Shown here in pieces: positions 34,395 through 42,491 of a stretch of DNA of 64,000 bases (the first letter of the stretch is position 1; each line of letters starts with the position of its first letter). Source of the stretch: Fidelibacterota bacterium (lineage in GTDB: Bacteria > Fidelibacterota > UBA8477 > JABMPR01); NCBI GenBank assembly GCA_021734325.1, contig JAIPJF010000011.1:1-64000 (forward strand). Direction: 5' to 3'. The notes below the pieces were generated by a model. That model had not been told where the DNA came from. It did not search any database and saw nothing but the letters and a program-made list of their open reading frames with translations. Made by a program: the position numbers and the translations under genes.

Positions 34395-35867
34395 TCACTT
34401 TGCGAATTTTTTTGTAAAATAAGTAAGTGCATAGCCCAGAGCAATAAGGACCAGGGGACCCCCATAGGTCATGAGGATGGCCTGTGTTGCCTCAGTACTT
34501 GTCTCAGCGCCAACAAAGTAGTCAAGACCAGCACCAAAAAAACCGGCAACACTGATGATCACAGTCAGAACTGCGACACTGATCGCCAGCTGGTTTGATT
34601 TCAACATGGTGAAAGGTCCGGGGCCCCCTTTAAGCCGAAACGCGAGAAAAGCAGCTGCCAGTATTATATACGGGATTACCAGACTCAAGGATGAAAGATC
34701 TGTTAATAGCCGAAAAAATCCATCAATGGATGCCAAACCCAGCAAGGGGATGATAATTAGAATGATGACGACCCCTGACTGTGTCCAGAGGGCATTGGAA
34801 AAGGAATCATTTTCGTCTCGGCTTGTCAGAAATTTTGGAAAGGTTCTCTCTGGGACATCTGCAAACATGGCTCGTATGGGAGACTCTATCCAAACCACAT
34901 ACGCGGCGATGGAGGTAACGACAAGAATAGCTGCATAGATCTGGACCACCAGTTTTCCGCTCAACCCCAGAGTCTCTGCCAGGATAATATGAACCACATA
35001 GTTCGCATCTTTGAGACCTGCTTCAGTGAGAACCTGGGGAGAAGCAACCAGACTGACAGCCATTGAACCAATTATGTATGCCACACCCACCAGCATTGTA
35101 GCGATCAGGACCCCTCTGGGAAAAGTTCGAACAGGTTGGTCTACTTTGTCAATATATGTTCCGGCAACTTCTGCCCCGGCAACGGCAAAGAGAAGCCAGG
35201 AAAAGGTTGCGAAATAGCTGGTGGAGAAATCTGGAATGACTGTCTCAGCGGTCCATTCCGTGGCTGAAGGCGTCCCGCCCAGATAAGCAGCAAAAGCCAG
35301 TAAGATGAACAAACCTGTTGATATGAATGTGAACTTACCACCCAGGTCACTGAGCTTTGAAAATTGTTTGACCCCCCTGGTAGCGATCCAGGTTAAGGCG
35401 AGACAAAGAATAACCGAGTAGTAGGGTAGCAGGGCAACATTCTGGTCGTTAAATCGATTTTCACCGAACACGGCCCATGACACCATTACCGGAATACGGG
35501 CAAAGACATACTGCAAATAAAACAGGTTAGCAATGAAGTAGGACCAGGTACCAAAAAAGGCCCAGCCATCTCCCAAACTACCGGCAATCCAACTGTAGAT
35601 TCCCCCACCTTTATGTTTATTCGCTGAAGCAAGTTCTGCAATGATGGCTGTTAAGGGCAGGAAATATAATAAACAAACCAAAATCCAGGATGGTACAGCT
35701 GCCGGTCCCAGGGCTACCCCATTGGTCGTAATGTTATTAAATCCAAAAGTGGGGACAAAGATCAACATGACCAATGACCACAGGCTTAACCTTCCTTTTG
35801 GTTTGGGTCCGATCATGTCGAAAGAATGCCAGTCCATGGGTGAATAAACATTGAATTTTCTATACAC
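34395..35867 (-). CDS. APC-superfamily amino acid permease
   Basis: The 490-residue protein has about 12 membrane helices. The first helix region reads MLIFVPTFGFNNITTNG, and GGIYSWIAGSLGDGWAF matches the APC amino-acid antiporter pattern (GadC/YjeM-like). Substrate cannot be assigned. The true start might be one of the downstream Met codons (residues 11 and 18) because the first 20 residues are poorly conserved-looking. It is monocistronic; 45 bp separate it from the epimerase gene downstream. Confidence 0.87.
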   Translation of the reverse strand: MYRKFNVYSPMDWHSFDMIGPKPKGRLSLWSLVMLIFVPTFGFNNITTNGVALGPAAVPSWILVCLLYFLPLTAIIAELASANKHKGGGIYSWIAGSLGDGWAFFGTWSYFIANLFYLQYVFARIPVMVSWAVFGENRFNDQNVALLPYYSVILCLALTWIATRGVKQFSKLSDLGGKFTFISTGLFILLAFAAYLGGTPSATEWTAETVIPDFSTSYFATFSWLLFAVAGAEVAGTYIDKVDQPVRTFPRGVLIATMLVGVAYIIGSMAVSLVASPQVLTEAGLKDANYVVHIILAETLGLSGKLVVQIYAAILVVTSIAAYVVWIESPIRAMFADVPERTFPKFLTSRDENDSFSNALWTQSGVVIILIIIPLLGLASIDGFFRLLTDLSSLSLVIPYIILAAAFLAFRLKGGPGPFTMLKSNQLAISVAVLTVIISVAGFFGAGLDYFVGAETSTEATQAILMTYGGPLVLIALGYALTYFTKKFAK

Positions 35868-35978
35868 TCCATCATTTATACAACGACCTTATTAGTCATT
35901 AATCACTTTGTAATGCACTGGTTTATTCTATGATTTATCAAGACCTCGATCTGCTCCGAGTCCCGATGAGGAAAAGAT

Positions 35979-37031
35979 TCAATTCGTGTAAAATTTGGCC
36001 TGGTCTACCAATTCGCGATATGTCGAATTCGGGTTGATCTCAAAGGCGAGCTGTGCTTCAAGAAGAGCCAGTCGTGGTTTTTCCTGGAGCAAATATATCC
36101 TTGCGAGCAGGGCGTGACTATAATGGTCTTCGTTTTCCATGGCCAGGGCCTGTTCACATTGCTGTCTGGCAGCCTCAAGCCAGGATAGACTTTCCGTCTG
36201 GGCAAGATCAATGTATAATTCGGCCAGACTGTGACGGGCTGTGGTCACTTCCGGAAAATGATTCAGATAATTCTTAATGGCCTGGATCGCCTCTTTTTTG
36301 TCCTGATCATTGATCATGAACTTGATGTAGGCATCCCAGACCACTTTATCTTTGGGCTCAAGTTTAACGGCAAGGGCATAATTAGCCAGGATCGTCTTGT
36401 CCTCAACGGAGGTATTCTCCTGGGCAATCGCCAGCACTCCATAGGCGGAGCCGCTCATTGGCTCATCCTTTACGGCGGCCTCAAGAAGAACGATCGCGTC
36501 AGCAGTTCTTTTCAAATTGATAAAGGTTCGGGCCTTCCCAACGCTTGCCATATAGTTGGCTGAATCCAATTCAAGGGCCTTGTTGAAATGAATCAGCGCC
36601 TGATCATACAGGTCTTTTTCGTTGAGCACATTACCCAGGCTGATCTGAGCTTTCGCGTTTCCAGGGTCAGCCTGAACTGCCATGCGGTAATATTGGTAGG
36701 CACTCTCCATGCTACCATTTACGTGGTAAATCTCGCCGATATATCGGAGAATTTTGGCTGAGTCAGCCTCGGCATCCAGACCCCGCTTACATTGATTAAC
36801 AGCTTCGGAGAGATTGTTGTCGTCCAGGAACAGTTTTGCAGCAAAGAGATAGGCTTCAGTATATTTTGGAGATGTTTTTTGGATTTTGAGGAGATAGTTA
36901 AGAGCCACCTGCTTCGAACCTAAAGCGGCTTCCGTCTCAGCTTTTGAGTATAAAACATCGGGGTCTTCACTACATGCAACCAGTGTGATGATACCGATTA
37001 AACTGAGTATGAGCCAACGATTCAGCCCCAT
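35979..37031 (-). CDS. TPR-repeat lipoprotein
   Basis: The 350 residues start with a lipoprotein signal ending GIITLVAC (lipid on C20) and then at least seven tetratricopeptide-like units, for example AKILRYIGEIYHVNGSMESA and AKAQISLGNVLNEKDLYDQA. Probably an outer- or inner-membrane-attached scaffold. Partners are unknown. It is located just downstream of the cbb3 operon but separated by a 140-bp spacer. Confidence 0.86.
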   Translation of the reverse strand: MGLNRWLILSLIGIITLVACSEDPDVLYSKAETEAALGSKQVALNYLLKIQKTSPKYTEAYLFAAKLFLDDNNLSEAVNQCKRGLDAEADSAKILRYIGEIYHVNGSMESAYQYYRMAVQADPGNAKAQISLGNVLNEKDLYDQALIHFNKALELDSANYMASVGKARTFINLKRTADAIVLLEAAVKDEPMSGSAYGVLAIAQENTSVEDKTILANYALAVKLEPKDKVVWDAYIKFMINDQDKKEAIQAIKNYLNHFPEVTTARHSLAELYIDLAQTESLSWLEAARQQCEQALAMENEDHYSHALLARIYLLQEKPRLALLEAQLAFEINPNSTYRELVDQAKFYTN

Positions 37032-37173
37032 AATAAATCTCCTTAGACCCTTTGTAAAAAAATTAACTCAACTCGCATGTTCGGCAAGGTTTATTTGGTT
37101 GTATTCCAGGCCTCATTTATAAGCACAGGGCAAGGCTTGGACCTCTTTTAATTTTGCAAGCACAGCAAGTTCG

Positions 37174-37641
37174 CTAATTAACCATGAACATCTGTTCTTG
37201 ATAATACTCTAATCCACCACTTTTCCAGCTCAGCTTGGCGCGCCAGAGACCTTTATCAAGATCCGGCACCCCGATACTCTGCAGTGTATCACCTTGTAAT
37301 TGCAGGGAGAAAATCCGATCTTTGTGCAGATCAGCCGGTCTGAACATGAGGATTTCCCCAACGGGATTTTTATGCCCCAGTTGAGCTGGAAATTCAATCA
37401 GTACGATCTGTGTGTCCTGTTCATATTTTATACTCGGCTTATTAGTCAAGGCTTCTGTCCGCTCAACGCGACGGATCTGTTGTTCAAAAACCATATCCTT
37501 ATCGTAATAGTTATCATAGACCAACTCTACATCATCCTGAAAAGTCCAGATAGCGAACCCCACAAAGAACAACATCAATGTAACGATCGTGGCGATCAAA
37601 CCCCACATCCATAATCTTCCGGAGGCTTCAGCTGCAGCCAT
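37174..37641 (-). CDS. ccoH: Cbb3 oxidase assembly protein CcoH/FixH
   Basis: The 155-residue protein has one N-terminal membrane helix (about 12-32, MWGLIATIVTLMLFFVGFAIW) and a periplasmic beta domain. VYDNYYDKDMVFEQQI matches the FixH signature (NYYxxG/D near the first strand). It stabilises copper-loaded cbb3 oxidase during assembly. It is the last operon gene; its ATG overlaps the ccoG stop by one base. Confidence 0.87.
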   Translation of the reverse strand: MAAAEASGRLWMWGLIATIVTLMLFFVGFAIWTFQDDVELVYDNYYDKDMVFEQQIRRVERTEALTNKPSIKYEQDTQIVLIEFPAQLGHKNPVGEILMFRPADLHKDRIFSLQLQGDTLQSIGVPDLDKGLWRAKLSWKSGGLEYYQEQMFMVN

Positions 37642-39056
37642 TATAATCTGGGACCCATAAATGATGTTTTCACTGTCTCCACCAATCTGTCCCCACTATA
37701 AACTGCAATTTTAAGTTTTGTTTCTGTCCCTGTTAACTCATCACCAGACAGGTCAATAAAAAATGCCCCTTGTGCTTTTTCCTGACTGTCTACCTGAAGG
37801 TCATGACCAACCATGTTCAGTTTTCCCGCTGGCTCCAGAAGCTTAAACTGGATCGGGATCTTGTCAAAGGTCTTGTTCAAAACTTTAACAGTATATAGAT
37901 TTGTATAGTGATTATTATCCAGTTCTTGATATAAGGTTCCGTATGATCTTAAAACAGTCGTTTCAAGATCAGAGCGGGTGAACAGCAGACCAAAGAAGAA
38001 TACCACAAGTAAAACAAGGACTGCCGAATATCCGACATTTCTATATGTCAAGCTCCGTTTTTCACCCCGGCTGATCCCATTGAATGAATCATATCTGATC
38101 AAGCCTTTGGGCTTTTTCACTTTTTCCATGATCGTGTCGCAGGCGTCAATACAGGCCGTGCAATTCACACACTCCAGTTGCGTCCCGTTCCTGATATCAA
38201 TACCGGTGGGACAGACCTCCACACACTGATTGCAATCAATACAGTCTCCCAGTTCTTCTGCGCTTCGCTTCTTGGGATTTCCCCTTTTCTCGCCCCGGAC
38301 AAAATCATAGGCCACGACGATTGATTGATCATCGAGGAGGACCGACTGGAATCTACCATAGGGACATACCAGCGTACAGACCTGCTCACGAAAAGAGGCA
38401 TAAATAAAATAGAACACACTTGTAAAGACGACCATGATTCCAAACCCGGTTAAATGTTGAGATACCGGTTCTGTTATGATCTTTAATAGTTCATCCTTGC
38501 CAATGATGTACGCGAGGAAGGTGTTTGCGATAACAAATGATAATCCCCAGAATACACCATGTTTTACTATGCGTTTAATAATCTTTTCAGCGTTCCAGTC
38601 CTGGACTTTTAGTTTGCGCTGCTGGTTGGCATTTCCGTCTATCAAATATTCGATTTTACGAAAGACCATTTCCATAAAGACTGTTTGTGGGCAAACCCAG
38701 CCACAAAAGAGTCGCCCAAAGATCACTGTAAATAAGAGGATCCCGACAATAAAGGTCAGTGTTGCCAGCACAAAAATAAAACTGTCCTGGGGCCAAAAGG
38801 CCATTCCGAAGATGATAAATTTACGCTCAAGAATATTCAGCAACAGAAGAGGGCGACCATTAATGGTTAAAAACGGCCCGGCAAACATGATCGCCAGAAG
38901 GAGGTAGGAGAACCAGGTCCGTGCATTGTAAAATTTACCCTTTGGCTGGCGAGGATAGACCCAGTTTCGCTTCCCATCATCAGTGATCGATGAAATCCTG
39001 TCTCTGAATTCAGCGGGGTCATCGATATTTGTTAATTTCCGTGTCGGGTCACTCAT
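37641..39056 (-). CDS. ccoG: Cytochrome oxidase accessory ferredoxin CcoG/RdxA
   Basis: The 471-residue inner-membrane protein has five to six helices and two [4Fe-4S] ferredoxin motifs: CIDCNQCVEVCPTGID and CVNCTACIDACDTIM. The membrane part has CGWVCPQTVFMEMVF, also typical of CcoG, and an Ig-like C-terminal domain (residues about 360-471) faces the periplasm. In other bacteria CcoG reduces Cu(II) for cbb3 assembly. It follows ccoP after a 101-bp gap that holds a long hairpin. Confidence 0.96.
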   Translation of the reverse strand: MSDPTRKLTNIDDPAEFRDRISSITDDGKRNWVYPRQPKGKFYNARTWFSYLLLAIMFAGPFLTINGRPLLLLNILERKFIIFGMAFWPQDSFIFVLATLTFIVGILLFTVIFGRLFCGWVCPQTVFMEMVFRKIEYLIDGNANQQRKLKVQDWNAEKIIKRIVKHGVFWGLSFVIANTFLAYIIGKDELLKIITEPVSQHLTGFGIMVVFTSVFYFIYASFREQVCTLVCPYGRFQSVLLDDQSIVVAYDFVRGEKRGNPKKRSAEELGDCIDCNQCVEVCPTGIDIRNGTQLECVNCTACIDACDTIMEKVKKPKGLIRYDSFNGISRGEKRSLTYRNVGYSAVLVLLVVFFFGLLFTRSDLETTVLRSYGTLYQELDNNHYTNLYTVKVLNKTFDKIPIQFKLLEPAGKLNMVGHDLQVDSQEKAQGAFFIDLSGDELTGTETKLKIAVYSGDRLVETVKTSFMGPRL

Positions 39057-39098
39057 GTACTTGCTTTCGTGTAACTGTTGTTTTTTATTAAATATACC

Positions 39099-39139
39099 CG
39101 TAAAAGAAACCCAAGTTTGTCACTTGAGTTTCTTTTACG
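39099..39139 (-). promoter_or_regulatory. 18-bp-stem hairpin between ccoP and ccoG
   Basis: On the transcribed strand the 5' arm is CGUAAAAGAAACUCAAGU, the loop GACAA and the 3' arm ACUUGGGUUUCUUUUACG. All 18 positions pair, one as U-G; on the opposite strand that position would be a C-A mismatch, so the fold favours the operon transcript. No U run follows directly, so processing, stabilisation or partial termination is more likely than a classical terminator. Confidence 0.75.
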
Positions 39140-39157
39140 AATATGGTTTAGCTTCGA

Positions 39158-39943
39158 CTAACCCTCATACAGCTCACCCTGCGGTGCTTTGGGAACTGCA
39201 GGTGTAGATCCAACGAGTTTTACCTTGATATAGCTGGCTACTTGTGTGACCTGGTCCGGAGTCAAGGTAGAAGCCCAGGGAATCATCCCTTTGGCAGGGA
39301 CGCCAACATTGATGATATGTACTATCGAGGCCATATCGCCCCCATGAATCCAGTAATTGTCAGTCATGTTTGGGCCAATACTCCCGCCACCATCATTGAG
39401 GTGACAGGCAAAACACTGTGTGTCCCAAACCTTTTTACCGGCAGCCAGGCTCGCTTCGTCAGTAAGTACGGCCATTTCTTTTGCTGTTTTGGGTTTCTCA
39501 TCAGACGTGGCAGGGGCTTCAGGTGCCGGTTGAACGCCACCGCTTACATAGCTGGCATATACATCTGGAAAGGCCGTTTCAAGCTGTGCCAGCTGGTCCG
39601 CATTTGCCTTGGCCATGGCCCGCATAAGCTGGTCCTCAAACCCCACATCCAGAATCGTTTTGATCTGCTCTCGCAGGGCTGGTGTCATTTCGCCTTCTCC
39701 TGCATAGGGTGAAGCGTATGCTTCAAGAGCCCCGCGGCCGCTGCTTTCACTGACCTGCATTCCCATCTCCTTCTGGTACTCGGCCTCCTGCAGGTTTCCT
39801 GAGAGGTGATAATAAGGAACATAGATTATTGCAAAGATGATGGTAATCAGAAAAAGAGCCTTCCACCAACCGGGAAGATCGTTGTCGTATTCCTGAATCC
39901 CATCATAATCATGATCGATTAGTTCATTCGTGATTTTACCCAT
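39158..39943 (-). CDS. ccoP: Cbb3 oxidase subunit III, single-haem CcoP
   Basis: The 261-residue protein has an N-terminal part with the usual DYDGIQEYDNDLPGWW motif, a membrane helix (about 27-47), a linker rich in Ala/Pro/Glu, and one cytochrome c domain with C177-FA-C180-H181 and likely Met ligand M220. Standard CcoP has two CxxCH motifs; here the first domain's haem site is missing and is replaced by a helical stretch (EMTPALREQIKTILDVG). Single-haem forms are known in FCB bacteria. It passes electrons to CcoNO. Confidence 0.94.
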   Translation of the reverse strand: MGKITNELIDHDYDGIQEYDNDLPGWWKALFLITIIFAIIYVPYYHLSGNLQEAEYQKEMGMQVSESSGRGALEAYASPYAGEGEMTPALREQIKTILDVGFEDQLMRAMAKANADQLAQLETAFPDVYASYVSGGVQPAPEAPATSDEKPKTAKEMAVLTDEASLAAGKKVWDTQCFACHLNDGGGSIGPNMTDNYWIHGGDMASIVHIINVGVPAKGMIPWASTLTPDQVTQVASYIKVKLVGSTPAVPKAPQGELYEG

Positions 39944-39945
39944 TA

Positions 39946-40137
39946 TTAATGGCCTCCATAATTAGTACTGTGGTCATCCTCGATCTCAAGAGGCATGTTG
40001 CTCATTTTGTCAATATAATCCTTTTTCATCGTGATGATTAAAACGATCACGCCGATAAAAACAAGAAAAAAGAGAACCAGAGAGAGTCCCTGAAAAAAGG
40101 CATAACCCTCTGCACCTGGATAGATTCGACTTAACAT
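39946..40137 (-). CDS. ccoQ: Cbb3 oxidase subunit CcoQ
   Basis: The real start is the ATG at 40137 (MLSRIYPGAEGY), giving 63 residues with one membrane helix (GLSLVLFFLVFIGVIVLIITM); GGGAGG is located upstream. The longer track start at 40224 overlaps the end of ccoNO out of frame and adds an implausible tail. It is the small stabilising subunit, directly before ccoP with 2 bp spacing. Confidence 0.85.
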   Translation of the reverse strand: MLSRIYPGAEGYAFFQGLSLVLFFLVFIGVIVLIITMKKDYIDKMSNMPLEIEDDHSTNYGGH

Positions 40138-40154
40138 ATTAATCTGGCCCTCCC

Positions 40155-42272
40155 TTACCTGGGAAGGATCCCCGTCCCCAGTTTTTGCAGATACGCGATC
40201 AGGGCAATGATCTCCTTGTCCCAACTTGTTTCAATTCCTGAATCCTTCAAATTGCCAACAATACCCTCTGCCTGTTTTTTTAGATCACCAAGGGCCTGGT
40301 CCTCATACCCATCTGGATAGGGAACACCGAGGGTCCTCATGGCGCTGATTTTCTTGGGTAGCTTTGCGTAGTCATTGCTTCTCGTTAAGAGCCAGGGATA
40401 AACGGGCATGATCGAACCGGGACTCATTGATCGAGGATTATCCATATGATTATAGTGCCATGCATCTGGTTTTTTGAGCTTGCCCACACCTTCACGATGC
40501 AGATCGGGACCTGTTCGTTTTGATCCCCAAAGGAATGGATGATCATAAACATATTCTCCCGCCTTGGAATATTCACCATAGCGTTCCGTCTCGCTCCTGA
40601 ATGGACGGATCATCTGGGAGTGACAATTAAAGCAGCCTTCCCTGATATAGAGATCCCTGCCTTCCAATTCGAGTGGTGTATAAGGCGTCACTGTGGAAAT
40701 TGTGGCAATATTGGATTTTACAACAAACATGGGTACAAACTCCACCAGACCACCGATAGCAACAGCAATAAAGGACAGCAGGATAAAAGGTACCGGCCTG
40801 GCTTCCAGCCAGCGATGTTTGTAGTCAGTCTTTTCGTTCTCAATCGGTTTAAGAGGTGCGGCTTCCATTTCTTCATCTTCTACAGGCGATCCTGACTTGA
40901 CCGTCTTAACGAGATTGTAGACCATAACCAGACTACCGGTTAGATAGAGTGTGCCTCCAAAAGCTCTCGTCCAGTACATGGGAATGAGCTGTAACACTGT
41001 CTCCAAAAAGTTTGGATAGACCAGCAAACCTTCGGGGGTAAACTGTTTCCAGAGCAAGGCCTGAGTGATCCCGGTCCAATACATGGGGATGACATAAAAG
41101 ATGATACCCAGGGTGGCTAACCAGAAATGAACATTGGCTAGTTTGACAGAATAGAGTTTTGTATTCCAAAGGCGGGGAGCCAGCCAGTAAAGAAGCCCAA
41201 AGGTCAGGAGACCGTTCCAGCCAAGGGCTCCGATATGAACGTGGGCGATGGTATAGTCCGTGAAGTGGGAGATGGCATTATAGTTCTTCAGGGACATCAT
41301 GGGACCTTCAAACGTGGACATTCCATACGCTGAAACAGCGACAACCATGAACTTGAGAATTGGATCCTGTCGGACTCGATCCCAGGCTCCTCGTAAGGTT
41401 AGCAGACCATTCAACATACCTCCCCAGGAGGGTGCAATTAGCATGATTGAGAATACGGTTCCCAGGGTTTGTGCCCAGTCTGGTGTTGAGGAATAAAGTA
41501 AATGGTGTGGACCGGCCCAAATATACAGAAAGATCAGCGCCCAGAAATGGATCACGGATAAGCGGTATGAATACACCGGCCGTTGGGCCGCTTTGGGCAT
41601 GTAGTAATACATAAGACCGAGATAGGGTGTTGTCAGGAAGAAGGCCACGGCATTATGGCCATACCACCACTGCACCAGGGCATCCTGGACACCAGCATAA
41701 AGCGAATAGCTCTTCCAGAAGCTTACCGGCACCTCAAGGGAATTCACGATATGCAACATGGCAATCGTTACAAAAGTGGCTATGAAGAACCACATGGCGA
41801 CATACATGTGCTTTTCGCGGCGCTTGATGATCGTACCGATCATGTTGACACCCCAGGCGACCCAAATCAGGGCAATGGCAATATCAATAGGCCATTCCAG
41901 CTCAGCATATTCTTTTGCAGTCGTAAGACCTGCCGGTAGGGTAATTGCAGCTGCAACAATAATGGCATTCCAGCCCCAAAAATGTATTCTGCTCAGGGTA
42001 TCTGAAAAGTTACGGGCTTTGAGCAGGCGTTGGGCTGCATAGTAGTAACCCATAAAAATGCCATTACCGACAAAGGCAAAAATAGCCGCATTCGTATGCA
42101 ATGGACGAAGTCGCCCAAAGGTAAGCCAAGATGTTCCAAAATTAAAAACTGGTGCAGGCAACTGCAGGGCAATTGTGAGACCGACTAAAAATGCCGTCAC
42201 ACCCCACACAACTGTAGCCCAGAAAAACATGCGAACGATTTGATTATCGTAGCGAAATTTTTCCATCTCCAT
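40155..42272 (-). CDS. ccoNO: Cbb3 oxidase subunits I and II fused (CcoNO)
   Basis: The 705-residue protein carries CcoN (about 1-455, twelve membrane helices) and CcoO (about 490-705). Visible haem/copper ligands include H59 in RPLHTNAAIF, H206 in WYGHN, H256-H257 in GPHHLLY, and H345/H347 in HVHIG. CcoO starts with a membrane helix and holds one c haem, C547-FN-C550-H551. It is the catalytic proton-pumping core for high-affinity oxygen respiration. A short acidic linker (PVEDEEMEAAPLKP) joins the two parts. The start overlaps the ccoS stop by one base. Confidence 0.97.
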   Translation of the reverse strand: MEMEKFRYDNQIVRMFFWATVVWGVTAFLVGLTIALQLPAPVFNFGTSWLTFGRLRPLHTNAAIFAFVGNGIFMGYYYAAQRLLKARNFSDTLSRIHFWGWNAIIVAAAITLPAGLTTAKEYAELEWPIDIAIALIWVAWGVNMIGTIIKRREKHMYVAMWFFIATFVTIAMLHIVNSLEVPVSFWKSYSLYAGVQDALVQWWYGHNAVAFFLTTPYLGLMYYYMPKAAQRPVYSYRLSVIHFWALIFLYIWAGPHHLLYSSTPDWAQTLGTVFSIMLIAPSWGGMLNGLLTLRGAWDRVRQDPILKFMVVAVSAYGMSTFEGPMMSLKNYNAISHFTDYTIAHVHIGALGWNGLLTFGLLYWLAPRLWNTKLYSVKLANVHFWLATLGIIFYVIPMYWTGITQALLWKQFTPEGLLVYPNFLETVLQLIPMYWTRAFGGTLYLTGSLVMVYNLVKTVKSGSPVEDEEMEAAPLKPIENEKTDYKHRWLEARPVPFILLSFIAVAIGGLVEFVPMFVVKSNIATISTVTPYTPLELEGRDLYIREGCFNCHSQMIRPFRSETERYGEYSKAGEYVYDHPFLWGSKRTGPDLHREGVGKLKKPDAWHYNHMDNPRSMSPGSIMPVYPWLLTRSNDYAKLPKKISAMRTLGVPYPDGYEDQALGDLKKQAEGIVGNLKDSGIETSWDKEIIALIAYLQKLGTGILPR

Positions 42273-42472
42273 TATTTCTTCTCCTCCTCATTTATCCCCG
42301 AATCATTTTCGGTGTCCGATTTTTTTGATTTTTTTTTATCGTCAAATAATATTCTTACAGAAGGGGTGTACTTGTCATCGAATTGTCCTGAACGGACAGA
42401 CCAGATATAGGCGCCTAAAAAGATTAACGAGGCCATCAGACTGGCCCCCATCAACAAAAACATCACATACAT
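42272..42472 (-). CDS. ccoS: Cbb3 oxidase maturation protein CcoS
   Basis: The 66-residue protein has one N-terminal membrane helix (about 3-25) ending in the family motif AYIWSVRSGQFDD, followed by a charged tail longer than usual, KKKSKKSDTEN-type. It is needed in other bacteria for cofactor insertion. It lies between ccoI and ccoNO. Confidence 0.92.
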   Translation of the reverse strand: MYVMFLLMGASLMASLIFLGAYIWSVRSGQFDDKYTPSVRILFDDKKKSKKSDTENDSGINEEEKK

Positions 42473-42491
42473 GTATTTACTCCGTAATTCA

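Noticed and set aside
40138-40224. N-terminal extension of CcoQ in the track
   Set aside because: Overlaps the end of ccoNO; the internal ATG with GGGAGG gives the normal CcoQ length.
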